DNA of 42,295 nt, from NCBI GenBank assembly GCA_027487585.1, contig JAIYDH010000333.1:1-42295 (forward strand), written 5' to 3'. A program made the position numbers and the translations under genes. Positions 32,781-42,295 of this stretch are shown here, one piece after another; position 1 is the first letter of the stretch, and each line of letters begins with the position of its first letter. The notes under the pieces are model-generated. The model saw nothing but the letters and a program-made list of their open reading frames with translations, searched no databases and was not told where the DNA came from. The DNA comes from Rubrivivax sp. (GTDB lineage: Bacteria > Pseudomonadota > Gammaproteobacteria > Burkholderiales > Burkholderiaceae_C).

Positions 32781-35648
32781 ATGATGCAAGAGTACCGGCT
32801 GAACTCCTATCTGTTCGGGGGCAACGCGCCCTACGTGGAAGAGCTCTACGAGGCCTACCTCGACAACCCCGGCAGCGTGCCCGACAACTGGCGCGCCTAC
32901 TTCGACAACCTCCAACATGTGCCGGCCACCGACGGCAGCGCCAGCCGCGACGTCGCGCACGCACCCGTCGTCGAGAGCTTTGCCCAGCGCGCCAAGGCCA
33001 ACGCCTTTGCCCTGAAAGCCTCCGAGGCCGATCTGGCCGTGGCGCGCAAGCAGGTGCACGTGCAGAGCCTGATCGCCGCCTACCGCTTTCTGGGCAGCCG
33101 CTGGGCCGATCTCGACCCGCTCAAGCGCACCGAGCGCCCGAAGATTCCCGAGCTCGAGCCCGCGTTCTACGACCTGTCCGAGTCGGACATGGACATCAGC
33201 TTCTCGGCCGCGAACACGTACTTCTCGAAGTCCGAGAACATGACGCTGCGCGAGATCCTGCAGGCGCTGCGCGAAACCTACTGCGGCACCGTCGGCGCCG
33301 AGTTCATGCACTGCACCGACCCGGCCGAAAAGCGCTGGTGGCAGGAGCGGCTCGAGAGCGTGCGCAGCAAGCCCAGCTTCACGCCCGACGAGAAGAAGCA
33401 CATCCTCGAGCGCCTGACGGCCGCTGAAGGCCTGGAGCGCTACCTGCACACCAAGTACGTCGGCCAGAAGCGCTTCAGCCTCGAAGGCGGCGAGAGCTTC
33501 ATCGCCAGCATGGACGAGGTCGTGCAGCGCGCCGGCACCAACGGCGTGCAGGAGATCGTCATCGGCATGGCCCACCGCGGCCGCCTGAACGTGCTTGTCA
33601 ACACGCTCGGCAAGATGCCCGCCGACCTGTTTGCCGAGTTCGACCACACCGCCAAGGAAGACCTGCCCGCCGGCGACGTGAAGTACCACCAGGGCTTCAG
33701 CTCCGACGTCACCACCCCTGGCGGCCCGGTGCACCTGAGCCTGGCCTTCAACCCCAGCCATCTGGAGATCGTCAACCCGGTGGTCGAGGGCTCGGTGAAG
33801 GCCCGCATGGACCGTCGTGGCGACAAGGAAGGCGACCAGGTGCTGCCGGTGCTGGTGCACGGCGATGCGGCCTTCGCCGGCCAGGGCGTCGTCATGGAGA
33901 CGCTGGCGCTGGCGCAGACGCGCGGCTACTACACCGGTGGCACCGTGCACTTGGTGGTGAACAACCAGATCGGCTTCACCACCAGCGACCCGCGCGACAG
34001 CCGCAGCACGCTTTACTGCAGTGACGTCGTCAAGATGATCGAGGCGCCGGTGCTGCACGTGAACGGCGACGACCCCGAGGCCGTGGTGCTGTGCACCCGC
34101 CTGGCCATGGACTACCGCCAGCACTTCAACAAGGACGTGGTGGTCGACATCATCTGCTTCCGCAAGCTGGGCCACAACGAGCAGGACACGCCCTCGCTAA
34201 CCCAGCCGCTGATGTACAAGAAGATCGCAACGCATCCGGGCACGCGCAAGCTGTACGGCGAGAAGCTCATCGCCCAGGGCGTGCTGAAGGCCGACGGCGC
34301 CGACAGCCCCGACGGCATGGTCAAGGCCTTCCGGGCCGCCATGGACGAAGGCCGCCACACCGCCGACCCGGTGCTCACCAACTTCAAGAGCAAGTACGCC
34401 GTCGACTGGGCGCCTTTCCTCGGCAAGAAGTGGACCGACGCCGCCGACACCGCGCTGCCGCTGGCCGAGGTCAAGCGGCTGGCCGAGAAGATCACCACCA
34501 TTCCCGGCAACTTCAAGCTGCATCCGCTGGTGGAGAAGGTCATCGCCGACCGCGCCGCCATGGGCCGTGGCGAGATCAACGTCGACTGGGGCATGGGCGA
34601 GACGCTGGCCTATGCCTCGCTCGTGGCCAGCGGCTATGCCGTGCGCCTGAGCGGCGAGGACTGCGGGCGGGGTACCTTCGTGCACCGCCACGCCGTGCTG
34701 CACGATCAGAACCGCGAGAAGTGGGACACCGGCACCTACGTGCCGCTGCAGAACGTGGCCGAAGGGCAGGCGCCGTTCACCGTCATCGACTCCATCCTGT
34801 CGGAAGAGGCGGTGCTGGGCTTCGAGTACGGCTACGCCAGCGCTGAGCCGAACACGATGGTGATCTGGGAGGCGCAGTTCGGCGACTTCGTCAACGGCGC
34901 GCAGGTTGTCATCGACCAGTTCATCGCCAGTGGCGAGGTGAAGTGGGGTCGCGTCAACGGCCTGACGCTGATGCTGCCGCACGGCTACGAGGGCCAGGGG
35001 CCCGAGCACAGCAGCGCGCGCCTGGAGCGCTTCATGCAGCTGGCGGCCGACAACAACATGCAGATCGTGCAGCCCACCACGGCGAGCCAGATCTTCCACC
35101 TGCTGCGCCGGCAGATGGTGCGGCAGTTCCGCAAGCCACTGATCATCTTCACGCCCAAGAGCCTGCTGCGCGCGAAGGACGCCACCAGCCCGCTGACCGA
35201 GTTCACCAAGGGCGAGTTCCGCACCGTCATCGGCCCCAACCGCGCCGACATCGATGGCGACGCCGTCAAGCGCGTGATCTGCTGCTCGGGCAAGGTCGCG
35301 TATGACCTGCTGAAAAAGCGCGAGGAGAAGAAGGCCTCCGACGTGGCCATCATCCGCGTCGAACAGCTGTATCCGTTCCCGCACAAGGCCTTCGCGGCCG
35401 AGATGAAGCGCTTCCCCAACGCCACCGAGGTGGTGTGGTGCCAGGACGAGCCGCAGAACCAGGGCGCCTGGTTCTTCGTGCAGCACTACGTGCACGAGAA
35501 CATGCTCGAAGGCCAGAAGCTCGGTTATGCCGGACGCCCGGCCAGCGCCTCGCCGGCCGTGGGCTACAGCCACCTGCACCAGGAGCAGCAGAAGGCGCTG
35601 CTCGACCAGGCCTACGGCAAGCTCAAGGGCTTCGTCCTCACCAAGTAA
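32781..35648 (+). CDS. odhA: 2-oxoglutarate dehydrogenase E1 component
   Basis: A 955-residue thiamine-diphosphate-dependent E1 of the TCA cycle enzyme complex. It shows GMAHRGRLNVLVN and HGDAAFAGQGVVMET in the cofactor-binding domain, and VDWGMGETLAYASL and RLSGEDCGRGTF in the second half. It decarboxylates 2-oxoglutarate and transfers succinyl to the lipoyl group of OdhB, encoded 114 bp downstream. Length is normal. The leader holds a structured RNA. Confidence 0.98.
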   Translation: MMQEYRLNSYLFGGNAPYVEELYEAYLDNPGSVPDNWRAYFDNLQHVPATDGSASRDVAHAPVVESFAQRAKANAFALKASEADLAVARKQVHVQSLIAAYRFLGSRWADLDPLKRTERPKIPELEPAFYDLSESDMDISFSAANTYFSKSENMTLREILQALRETYCGTVGAEFMHCTDPAEKRWWQERLESVRSKPSFTPDEKKHILERLTAAEGLERYLHTKYVGQKRFSLEGGESFIASMDEVVQRAGTNGVQEIVIGMAHRGRLNVLVNTLGKMPADLFAEFDHTAKEDLPAGDVKYHQGFSSDVTTPGGPVHLSLAFNPSHLEIVNPVVEGSVKARMDRRGDKEGDQVLPVLVHGDAAFAGQGVVMETLALAQTRGYYTGGTVHLVVNNQIGFTTSDPRDSRSTLYCSDVVKMIEAPVLHVNGDDPEAVVLCTRLAMDYRQHFNKDVVVDIICFRKLGHNEQDTPSLTQPLMYKKIATHPGTRKLYGEKLIAQGVLKADGADSPDGMVKAFRAAMDEGRHTADPVLTNFKSKYAVDWAPFLGKKWTDAADTALPLAEVKRLAEKITTIPGNFKLHPLVEKVIADRAAMGRGEINVDWGMGETLAYASLVASGYAVRLSGEDCGRGTFVHRHAVLHDQNREKWDTGTYVPLQNVAEGQAPFTVIDSILSEEAVLGFEYGYASAEPNTMVIWEAQFGDFVNGAQVVIDQFIASGEVKWGRVNGLTLMLPHGYEGQGPEHSSARLERFMQLAADNNMQIVQPTTASQIFHLLRRQMVRQFRKPLIIFTPKSLLRAKDATSPLTEFTKGEFRTVIGPNRADIDGDAVKRVICCSGKVAYDLLKKREEKKASDVAIIRVEQLYPFPHKAFAAEMKRFPNATEVVWCQDEPQNQGAWFFVQHYVHENMLEGQKLGYAGRPASASPAVGYSHLHQEQQKALLDQAYGKLKGFVLTK

Positions 35649-35655
35649 ACGCCGC

Positions 35656-35733
35656 CCGTTCGGGCTGAGCTTGTCGAAGCCCTGCGCCGAGTCCCCATTG
35701 GCTCGCGCACGTCGACAAGCTCAGTGCGAACGG
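35656..35733. repeat. Palindromic intergenic repeat between odhA and odhB
   Basis: Two arms, CCGTTCGGGCTGAGCTTGTC (from 35656) and the near reverse complement GACAAGCTCAGTGCGAACGG (35714-35733), are separated by about 35 bases. This is the GGGCTGAGCTTGTCGAAGCCC-type dispersed palindrome common in Comamonadaceae and relatives. It sits inside an operon and may fold in the messenger between odhA and odhB. Confidence 0.8.
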
Positions 35734-35762
35734 AGGTTCACCCACACCTGCTGAAAAACATC

Positions 35763-37019
35763 ATGTCGATCGTCGAAGTCAAGGTCCCGCAACTGTCGGA
35801 ATCGGTGGCCGAAGCCACCCTGCTGCAATGGAAGAAGAAGCCCGGTGAGGCCGTCGCCATCGACGAGATCCTGATCGAGGTCGAGACCGACAAGGTCGTG
35901 CTCGAGGTGCCGGCGCCCGCCGCCGGTGTGCTGACCGAAATCGTGCAAGGCGACGGTGCCACCGTCACCGCCGACCAGTTGATCGCGAAGATCGACACCG
36001 CCGCCAAGGCGGGCGTGGTGGCCGCTGCGCCGGCCCCGGCGGCGCCTGCTGCCGCACCCGCGGCCGCGCCGGCTGCGTCCACCAGCAAGGCCGATGTGGC
36101 CATGCCCGCCGCGGCCAAGCTGATGGCCGACAACCAGCTCGCCGCCGGCTCGGTGCCTGGCACCGGCAAGGACGGCCGCGTCACCAAGGGCGACGTGCTC
36201 GGCGCGCTGGCCACGGGTGCTGCGGCGCCCAAGCCGGCGGCTGCCGTGTCGGTGGCAGCCGCGCCGGCCGTGGCACGCCCGCTGCCGGCCGTGAGTGCCC
36301 CGAGCGTGAACTTGGGCGAGCGCCCCGAGCAGCGCGTGCCGATGAGCCGCCTGCGTGCCCGCGTCGCCGAGCGGCTGCTGCAGAGCCAGGCCACCAACGC
36401 CATCCTGACCACCTTCAACGAGGTCAACATGGCCCCGTTGATGGACATGCGCAAGAAGTTCCAGGAGAAGTTCGAGAAGGAGCACGGCGTCAAGCTCGGC
36501 TTCATGAGCTTCTTCGTCAAGGCGGCCGTGGCGGCACTGAAGAAGTACCCGGTGCTCAACGCCAGCGTCGACGGCAACGACATCGTCTACCACGGCTACT
36601 TCGACATCGGCATCGCGGTGGGCTCGCCGCGGGGCCTGGTGGTGCCCATCCTGCGCAACGCCGACCAGATGAGCTTTGCCGACATCGAGAAGAAGATCGC
36701 CGAGTACGGCCAGAAGGCCAAGGACGGCAAGCTCGGCCTCGAGGAGCTGACCGGCGGCACCTTCTCCATCAGCAACGGCGGCACCTTCGGCAGCATGCTG
36801 AGCACGCCCATCATCAACCCGCCGCAGAGCGCCATCCTGGGCGTGCACGCCACGAAGGACCGCGCCGTGGTCGAAAACGGCCAGATCGTCGTGCGCCCGA
36901 TCAACTACCTGGCGATGAGCTACGACCACCGCATCATCGACGGCCGCGAAGCCGTGCTGGGCCTGGTGACGATGAAGGACGCGCTGGAAGACCCGGCCCG
37001 CCTCTTGTTCGATATCTGA
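35763..37019 (+). CDS. odhB: Dihydrolipoamide succinyltransferase E2
   Basis: A 418-residue E2 of the 2-oxoglutarate dehydrogenase complex. The single lipoyl domain has Lys44 in [10 protein letters not shown], then an Ala/Pro-rich linker (about 78-105), a peripheral-subunit-binding domain ([19 protein letters not shown]), and the catalytic acyltransferase domain ending in [13 protein letters not shown]. It takes succinyl from OdhA to CoA and is reoxidised by Lpd, encoded 100 bp downstream. The ATG at 35763 matches the lipoyl-domain N terminus. Confidence 0.97.
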   Translation: MSIVEVKVPQLSESVAEATLLQWKKKPGEAVAIDEILIEVETDKVVLEVPAPAAGVLTEIVQGDGATVTADQLIAKIDTAAKAGVVAAAPAPAAPAAAPAAAPAASTSKADVAMPAAAKLMADNQLAAGSVPGTGKDGRVTKGDVLGALATGAAAPKPAAAVSVAAAPAVARPLPAVSAPSVNLGERPEQRVPMSRLRARVAERLLQSQATNAILTTFNEVNMAPLMDMRKKFQEKFEKEHGVKLGFMSFFVKAAVAALKKYPVLNASVDGNDIVYHGYFDIGIAVGSPRGLVVPILRNADQMSFADIEKKIAEYGQKAKDGKLGLEELTGGTFSISNGGTFGSMLSTPIINPPQSAILGVHATKDRAVVENGQIVVRPINYLAMSYDHRIIDGREAVLGLVTMKDALEDPARLLFDI

Positions 37020-37045
37020 CCACCCCCGAAGCGGCTGACGCCGCT

Positions 37046-37059
37046 CCCCCTCAAGGGGG
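37046..37059. repeat. Short GC hairpin CCCCC-TCAA-GGGGG between odhB and lpdA
   Basis: A 5-bp perfect stem with a TCAA loop, in a CGCTCCCCCTCAAGGGGGCG context, lies 26 bp after odhB. This is a common intergenic motif in Burkholderiales; without a T-tract it is a weak terminator or processing hairpin. Confidence 0.5.
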
Positions 37060-37119
37060 CGCCGCCAGCGGCCCGGCGAAGCCGGTTCCGCGGCGGCCAC
37101 TTGGCAATACAGGATCCTT

Positions 37120-38550
37120 ATGGCTATCAAGAACTTCGACGTTGTCGTCATCGGCGGCGGCCCGGGCGGCTACATCGCCGCCATCCGCGCGGCGCAACTG
37201 GGCTTCAACACCGCCTGCATCGACGAGTGGAAGAACGACAAGGGCGGCCCGGCACCGGGTGGCACCTGCACCAACGTCGGCTGCATCCCGAGCAAGGCGC
37301 TGCTGCAGAGCTCCGAGCACTACGAGCAGGCGGCCCACCACTTCGCGGACCACGGCATCGGCCTTGACAACCTGAGCATCGACGTCAAGAAGATGCTGGC
37401 GCGCAAGGACACCGTCGTGAAGCAAAACAACGACGGCATCCTCTACCTCTTCAAGAAGAACAAGATCAGCTTCTTCCACGGCCGCGGCTCGTTTGTGAAG
37501 GCGGTGGAGGGTGGCTACGAGGTGGCCGTGGCGGGTGCCGCCAACGACACGCTGGTGGGCAAGCGCATCGTCGTGGCCACCGGCAGCAACGCCCGCGCGC
37601 TGCCCGGCGTGCCCTTCGACGAAGACAAGATCCTCAGCAACGACGGCGCCCTGCGCGTGGGCGCGGTGCCCAAGAAGCTGGGCCTCATCGGCGCCGGCGT
37701 CATCGGCCTGGAGATGGGCTCGGTGTGGCGCCGCCTGGGTGCCGAGGTCACGGTGCTCGAGGGCCTGCCCACCTTCCTGGGCGCGGTCGACGAGCAGATC
37801 GCCAAGGAGGCCCACAAGGCCTTCGTGAAGCAGGGTCTGAAGATCCAGCTCGGCGTGAAAGTGGGCGAGATCAAGGCCACCAAGTCGGGCGTCAGCGTGG
37901 CCTACACCACGGCCGCTGGCGAGGCGCAGACGCTGGCCGTCGACAAGCTGGTGGTCAGCATCGGCCGTGTGCCCAACACCACGGGCCTGAACGCCGAAGC
38001 CGTGGGCCTGAAGCTCGACGAGCGTGGCGCCATCGTCGTGGACGACGAGTGCCGCACCAACCTGCCCGGCGTGTGGGCGGTGGGCGACGTGGTGCGCGGC
38101 CCGATGCTCGCGCACAAGGCCGAAGAAGAAGGCGTGGCGGTGGCCGAGCGCATCGCCGGCCAGCACGGCCACGTCAACTTCAACACCGTTCCCTGGGTCA
38201 TCTACACCAGCCCCGAGATCGCCTGGGTCGGCCAGACCGAGCAGCAGCTCAAGGCGGCCGGCCGCGCCTACAAGGCGGGCACCTTCCCGTTCATGGCCAA
38301 CGGCCGTGCGCGCGCCTTGGGCGACACGACGGGCATGGTGAAGTTCCTGGCTGACGCGACGACGGACGAGATCCTCGGCGTGCACATCGTCGGCCCCCAG
38401 GCCAGCGAGCTGATCGCCGAGGCCGTGGTGGCGATGGAGTTCAAGGCCAGCAGCGAAGACATCGCGCGCATCTGCCATGCCCACCCGTCGCTGAGCGAAG
38501 CCACGAAAGAGGCCGCGTTGGCGGTGGACAAGCGCACGTTGAACTTCTGA
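37120..38550 (+). CDS. lpdA: Dihydrolipoamide dehydrogenase E3
   Basis: A 476-residue flavoprotein. The FAD-binding GGGPGGY (12-18), redox disulphide Cys50/Cys55 in [15 protein letters not shown]-binding [13 protein letters not shown], and C-terminal base pair His in [10 protein letters not shown] are all present. It reoxidises the lipoyl group of OdhB with NAD. It closes the odhA-odhB-lpdA set. Confidence 0.98.
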   Translation: MAIKNFDVVVIGGGPGGYIAAIRAAQLGFNTACIDEWKNDKGGPAPGGTCTNVGCIPSKALLQSSEHYEQAAHHFADHGIGLDNLSIDVKKMLARKDTVVKQNNDGILYLFKKNKISFFHGRGSFVKAVEGGYEVAVAGAANDTLVGKRIVVATGSNARALPGVPFDEDKILSNDGALRVGAVPKKLGLIGAGVIGLEMGSVWRRLGAEVTVLEGLPTFLGAVDEQIAKEAHKAFVKQGLKIQLGVKVGEIKATKSGVSVAYTTAAGEAQTLAVDKLVVSIGRVPNTTGLNAEAVGLKLDERGAIVVDDECRTNLPGVWAVGDVVRGPMLAHKAEEEGVAVAERIAGQHGHVNFNTVPWVIYTSPEIAWVGQTEQQLKAAGRAYKAGTFPFMANGRARALGDTTGMVKFLADATTDEILGVHIVGPQASELIAEAVVAMEFKASSEDIARICHAHPSLSEATKEAALAVDKRTLNF

Positions 38551-38576
38551 GCCCACGGGCGCGACGCGTCGGAAGC

Positions 38577-40184
38577 ATGGCTGCCGAAGACTCCTGGTCG
38601 GGCAGGCTGGACGCGCTGCGCGCGCTCGAGCGCGCCGGACGCTGGGACGAGGTCCTCGCGCTGGGGGGTGCCTTCTGGACAGACGGTCACCTGCACGCAC
38701 CTATCGAGCTGGCCATGGATGCCGCGCTCCTGAGCGCGCGTGCGCGCGCCAATTTGGGCGACCTTCCAGGAGCCTCGGCATGGCTAAAGGAGGTGCTGCT
38801 TGATCCCCGCACGGCAGAGGCTTCCACGGCGCTTACCGATGCCTGGGTGCTGCTGGCCGGGCTGCTGGCCTCTTCGGGTGACGGGCCTGCGGCTGTGCAG
38901 GCCATTCAGCGGGCCGTTGAGCTGCTGACCAAGAACCTTGAAGACACGGGTCTTCGGCAGCGCTCATACAACGGTCTTGCGTTGGCCTATTCGCAGCTTG
39001 GGTTCGGGCTGCATGCAACGCGAATGGCCGCCGAGGCGGTTCGGTTGGTGCCGCCCAGCTCGGGCGACTTGGGCGGGCAGGTGCGGCGACTCAACCTGGC
39101 GATGATGCTGACGGATATGCACGACCAGTCCGCCGACCTTCCCGACAGCGAGCGGGACCAGGACTGGTTGGCGCAAGCGCAGGTGCAGCTCGACCTGGTC
39201 GAGCCGGAGCTCCCAGCCCTGGCGCCCTGGGTCCGTCTGTTCCATCGGGTGCTGGATGCCGGCCTGCAGCGACGCCGCGGCTCCGTTGAGGAGGCCATCA
39301 TGGCCCTGCGTCTGGCCACGGCCCAGGGCGTGGGCGGTCCCGACACCTTGGTGCAGCACGTGCGTCAGGAGTTGGCCGAAGCCTTGGCTCTGCGTGGCGC
39401 CACACGAGAAGAGGCGCGCGGCTTGGCCGAGACGCTCCTGCGCGAGATTCGAGAGCTGCCGGGCAGCGCCACATCGATGTGGCATCTTGAGAACATCGCC
39501 CTGCTCGCCCGGGTGGCGGGTCGGCCGGATGAGGCCTACCAGGCTCTCGCACGGGCCATGGCGCTGACGCGGCGCAACATCGTGGCCTTCTTGGACACCC
39601 CGGTTGCCGGCCAAAGTGCCCTGGTCGACGCACAAGCCTTGCGTCTGTTCAACGTTGAACTCGAGCAGCGCAACCGCGAGCTGTCGCGAACGGTGCAAGA
39701 CATCAGCCGGGCGGCGCTTTTCGATGCCTTGACCGGGGTGCTCAATCGACGCGGGCTGGAGATCGAGTTCGGACGGGTGCAGGGACGCGGTGCGTTCGCG
39801 CTTGCCATGCTGGATGTCGACCACTTCAAGGCCATCAACGACGTCCACCTTCACCTGGTTGGCGACGCAGTGCTGCGACGCCTGGGTGCACTGCTGCAGG
39901 AGCAACTTCGTGGGCCTGATGTCGTTGGCCGCTGGGGCGGCGAGGAGTTCATGCTGTTGCTCGACGGCGCCGGGTTGCAGCGGGCGACATCGATCGCCGA
40001 ACGCTTGCGCCAGTACATCGAGCGCGCCGACTGGGCCGGGCTGGCGCCCGGTTTGGCTGTGACCGTGAGCATCGGTGTGGCCGTCGGTGGCTCTGAAGAC
40101 TCGTTCTCTCAGGTGGTGCAGCGCGCAGACTTGGAGCTGTACGCGGCCAAGCGCGCAGGGCGCAACCGCATCAGCCCGGCTTGA
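38577..40184 (+). CDS. Diguanylate cyclase with TPR-like sensor region
   Basis: A 535-residue cytoplasmic protein with no membrane segment. Residues 1-345 are helical repeats of TPR type, followed by a linker coiled coil (NVELEQRNRELSRTVQDIS). The C-terminal GGDEF domain has the metal-binding LDVDHFKAIND, the active site GGEEF (454-458) and an inhibitory RxxD (RGPD) five residues before it. It should make cyclic di-GMP with product inhibition. It starts 26 bp after lpdA and is probably co-transcribed with it or zapE. Confidence 0.93.
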   Translation: MAAEDSWSGRLDALRALERAGRWDEVLALGGAFWTDGHLHAPIELAMDAALLSARARANLGDLPGASAWLKEVLLDPRTAEASTALTDAWVLLAGLLASSGDGPAAVQAIQRAVELLTKNLEDTGLRQRSYNGLALAYSQLGFGLHATRMAAEAVRLVPPSSGDLGGQVRRLNLAMMLTDMHDQSADLPDSERDQDWLAQAQVQLDLVEPELPALAPWVRLFHRVLDAGLQRRRGSVEEAIMALRLATAQGVGGPDTLVQHVRQELAEALALRGATREEARGLAETLLREIRELPGSATSMWHLENIALLARVAGRPDEAYQALARAMALTRRNIVAFLDTPVAGQSALVDAQALRLFNVELEQRNRELSRTVQDISRAALFDALTGVLNRRGLEIEFGRVQGRGAFALAMLDVDHFKAINDVHLHLVGDAVLRRLGALLQEQLRGPDVVGRWGGEEFMLLLDGAGLQRATSIAERLRQYIERADWAGLAPGLAVTVSIGVAVGGSEDSFSQVVQRADLELYAAKRAGRNRISPA

Positions 40185-40189
40185 GCCGC

Positions 40190-41290
40190 ATGTCAGACGT
40201 TGAACGCCTGTACGAGCGCACGATCGCCGAGCGAGGCTATGTGGCCGACCACGCCCAGCTGCGCGCCGTGGCCGCGCTGGCACGCTGCGAGCGCGAGTGG
40301 GCCGACTACAAGGCCCGCCGCGGCAATCCGCTGACCAAGCTGCTGTTGCGCCCGCCCATTCCGCGCGGCGTGTACATGTGGGGTGGGGTGGGGCGTGGCA
40401 AGAGCTTCCTGATGGACTGCTTCTTCCAGGCCGTACCGTTGACGCGCAAGACGCGACTGCACTTCCACGAGTTCATGCGCGAGGTGCACCGCGAGCTGCA
40501 AGACCTGAAGGGCACCGCCGACCCGCTCGACGAGCTCGGCCGCCGCATCGCACGCCGCTTCCGGCTGATCTGTTTCGACGAGTTCCACGTCGCCGACGTC
40601 ACCGACGCGATGATCCTGCATCGGCTGCTGGCTGCGCTGTTCGACAACCGCGTGAGCATCATCGCGACCAGCAACTTCCACCCCGACGGCCTGTACCCCA
40701 ACGGCCTGCACCGCGACCGCATCCTGCCCGCCATCGAGCTGCTGAAGGCGAAGATGGAGGTTATCAACGTCGACGCCGGCAACGACTACCGCCAGCGCAC
40801 GCTCGAAAAGCTGCCGATGCTGCACACGCCGCTCGGCCCGCAGGCTGATGCAGCGCTGGAGGCCGCCTTCGAAGGCCTGCGCGAGGCGCAGGACGAACCG
40901 CCCGTGCTGAACATCGAGCACCGCGAGATCCGCGCCGTGCGCCGCGCGGGTGGCGTGGTGTGGTTCGATTTCCGCACGCTGTGCGGCGGGCCGCGTTCGC
41001 AGAACGACTACCTCGAGCTGGCCAGCCGCTTCCACACCGTGCTGCTGGGCAACGTGCCGCAGATGCCACCTCGGCTGGCCAGCGAGGCGCGGCGCTTCAC
41101 TTGGCTGGTCGACGTGCTGTACGACCGTCGCGTCAAGCTGATCCTCTCGATGGCTGTGCCGCCCGAACAGCTCTACACCGAGGGCCCGCTCGCACACGAG
41201 TTCCCGCGCACCGTGTCGCGACTGGCCGAGATGCAGTCGGCCGAGTACCTCGCCGAGGCGCGGCGCACGGTCGACACCTCGCTGACCTGA
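40190..41290 (+). CDS. zapE: ZapE-like cell division ATPase
   Basis: A 366-residue P-loop ATPase of the AFG1/ZapE family. Walker A GGVGRGKS (65-72), Walker B LICFDEFHVADV, and the family's arginine-rich C-terminal region RRFTWLVDVLYDRRVKLI are present. ZapE acts with FtsZ under stress in Escherichia coli, while mitochondrial AFG1 is a chaperone-like ATPase. The ATG at 40190 is chosen over TTG at 40181. Its stop overlaps the next gene's start. Confidence 0.93.
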   Translation: MSDVERLYERTIAERGYVADHAQLRAVAALARCEREWADYKARRGNPLTKLLLRPPIPRGVYMWGGVGRGKSFLMDCFFQAVPLTRKTRLHFHEFMREVHRELQDLKGTADPLDELGRRIARRFRLICFDEFHVADVTDAMILHRLLAALFDNRVSIIATSNFHPDGLYPNGLHRDRILPAIELLKAKMEVINVDAGNDYRQRTLEKLPMLHTPLGPQADAALEAAFEGLREAQDEPPVLNIEHREIRAVRRAGGVVWFDFRTLCGGPRSQNDYLELASRFHTVLLGNVPQMPPRLASEARRFTWLVDVLYDRRVKLILSMAVPPEQLYTEGPLAHEFPRTVSRLAEMQSAEYLAEARRTVDTSLT

Positions 41291-41919
41291 TGGCGGCCCG
41301 CCGGCGCTCTTCGTTGCTGTGGCTGGCGCTGGGCCTCGTCACTGCGCTGCTGCCCGTCCAAGCCAACGAGGCCCGTCAGCGCCTGGTGGCGGAGCGCGCG
41401 GCGCTGCTGCAGCGTTTCGCGGCCGAGGAGCGCGCCTGCGTCGATCGATTTGCCGTCACGGCCTGCATCGACGAGGTGCGCGCGCGCCAGCGCGCCGCAC
41501 TCGAGCCGCTGCGCGCGCAGGAACTGCGGATCGACGAAGTCGAGCGCCAGCGCCGAGCCGAAGAGCGACGAGCAGCCGTGGCCCAGAAACAGGCTGAGTT
41601 GGCCCGCCGGCCGCTGCCGCCGGTGGTGCCTGAAATGCGCGTGCGCGAACCTGCCGCCGCGGCGAGCGCCTCGCCGGTGGTGCCGGCCAGTGCCGAGCCA
41701 CCGGGCAAAGCCGTTGCGCCATCGCCCGTTGCAGCGCTCGAAGCCGCCGAGGCCGACCAAAGGGCCCGCCGCCTGCAGGAGGCGCGCGAACGTGCCGAGG
41801 CTGCCGAAGCACGCATCAATGAGCGACGGGCTCGCCAGAAAGAAGCCCTGGCCGCCAAGGGGCGGCGGCCCGACAGGCTGCCCAGACCCGGCGCCACCGC
41901 ATCGGCGCCTGCGCGCTGA
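41290..41919 (+). CDS. Exported coiled-coil protein of unknown function
   Basis: A 209-residue protein with a signal peptide (SSLLWLALGLVTALLPVQA, cleavage near residue 26) and a long alanine/arginine/glutamate-rich coiled coil. Two short cysteines (ERACVDRFAVTACIDEVR) are near residues 50-60 and could form a disulphide. No family is recognised. The start overlaps the zapE stop (TGATG). Confidence 0.75.
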   Translation: MAARRRSSLLWLALGLVTALLPVQANEARQRLVAERAALLQRFAAEERACVDRFAVTACIDEVRARQRAALEPLRAQELRIDEVERQRRAEERRAAVAQKQAELARRPLPPVVPEMRVREPAAAASASPVVPASAEPPGKAVAPSPVAALEAAEADQRARRLQEARERAEAAEARINERRARQKEALAAKGRRPDRLPRPGATASAPAR

Positions 41920-41932
41920 GGCCGCGCCGCGC

Positions 41933-42295
41933 TTACTTCAGAGGGTCGACGCGGGCCAACGCCAGCGAGAGGTTGTCGCCGCCGCCGCGCGCGCGCTGGC
42001 GCGCTTTGGCGACGAGCATCTCGCTGGCGTCGCGCGGGGACAGGGCGTGCAAGATGGCGCCGATCTCCTTCGGCGTGAAGTAGTGCCACAGGCCGTCGGA
42101 GCAGGCGATGAGGCTGTCGCCGAACTCCAGCTTCTCGATGTGCCACAGCGCGATCGGCGGGTCGGCATGCGTGCCCAGGCAGCCGGTGAGCAGGTTGCTC
42201 TGCGGGTGCGTGTTGGCAGCGTCTTCGCTGATCTTGCCTTCGTCGATCAGGCGCTGCACGAAGCTGTGGTCGATGGTGCGGCGCATCATCTCGGC
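41933..42295 (-). CDS. PP2C-family protein phosphatase, C-terminal part
   Basis: The last 120 residues of a protein continuing beyond the window edge. LIACSDGLWHYF and GGGDNLSLALARV are the late motifs of PP2C/PPM metal-dependent serine/threonine phosphatases, with the Asp residues of the manganese site. The N-terminal part with the first metal ligands is not in the window. It is convergent with the preceding gene. Confidence 0.85.
   Translation of the reverse strand, partial: AEMMRRTIDHSFVQRLIDEGKISEDAANTHPQSNLLTGCLGTHADPPIALWHIEKLEFGDSLIACSDGLWHYFTPKEIGAILHALSPRDASEMLVAKARQRARGGGDNLSLALARVDPLK

Noticed and set aside
1..42295. CRISPR array or insertion sequence
   Set aside because: No regularly spaced repeats, cas genes, DDE transposases or IS-type inverted ends were seen by eye.

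Overview
The window looks like a high-GC betaproteobacterial chromosome, most likely Burkholderiales (Rubrivivax/Leptothrix/Comamonadaceae-like). The evidence is the tRNA-Gly–tRNA-Cys–tRNA-Leu(UAA) cluster, the etfBA–acyl-CoA dehydrogenase cluster, odhA–odhB–lpdA, a structured leader before odhA resembling the Burkholderiales sucA RNA motif, and typical intergenic palindromes. Genus is not assignable without a search.

The central event is a genomic island of about 22.7 kb (about 304-22982) that has split the host tRNA-Leu(UAA) gene inside its anticodon stem. The 5' half lies at 275-303 and the 3' half at 22980-23042. Joined through a shared AGC they give a complete 89-nt tRNA-Leu. Just inside the left end is a four-gene minus-strand operon (6113 down to 530): three large tyrosine recombinases and a small helical protein, the layout of the ginABCD module of GInt elements. 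Twenty bases upstream of ginA, behind a good sigma70-type promoter, the island carries its own complete and sequence-divergent tRNA-Leu(UAA). The element therefore appears to break a host tRNA gene and bring a replacement transcribed with its recombinases.

The cargo (6.3-22.4 kb) is almost wholly defence-like. It holds a winged-helix/PD-(D/E)XK protein divergent from an XRE regulator across a perfect 16-bp palindrome; a type I restriction-modification operon (hsdR-hsdM-hsdS) coupled by a 4-bp overlap to an Mrr-type nuclease; an HNH nuclease; a PIN-domain protein; a three-gene ABC-3C system (nuclease-type effector, middle component, SMC-like DUF3732 ATPase); and a two-gene minus-strand operon pairing a CCA-adding-enzyme-like nucleotidyltransferase with a patatin / PLD-like / ParB-like fusion. 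The last pair is the best candidate for an undescribed system. The hsd block is visibly more GC-rich than the recombinase and ABC-3C/patatin blocks, so the cargo looks mosaic.

Right of the island (23.0-42.3 kb) is ordinary housekeeping chromosome: an UMF1-type MFS transporter; etfBA, an acyl-CoA dehydrogenase and a nitronate monooxygenase behind LiuR-like and TetR-like operators; a small lipoprotein and an amidohydrolase; a solute-binding protein and a small cysteine-cluster protein on the minus strand; the 2-oxoglutarate dehydrogenase genes odhA, odhB and lpdA; a TPR-GGDEF diguanylate cyclase; zapE; a coiled-coil exported protein; and the 3' end of a PP2C phosphatase gene cut by the window edge.
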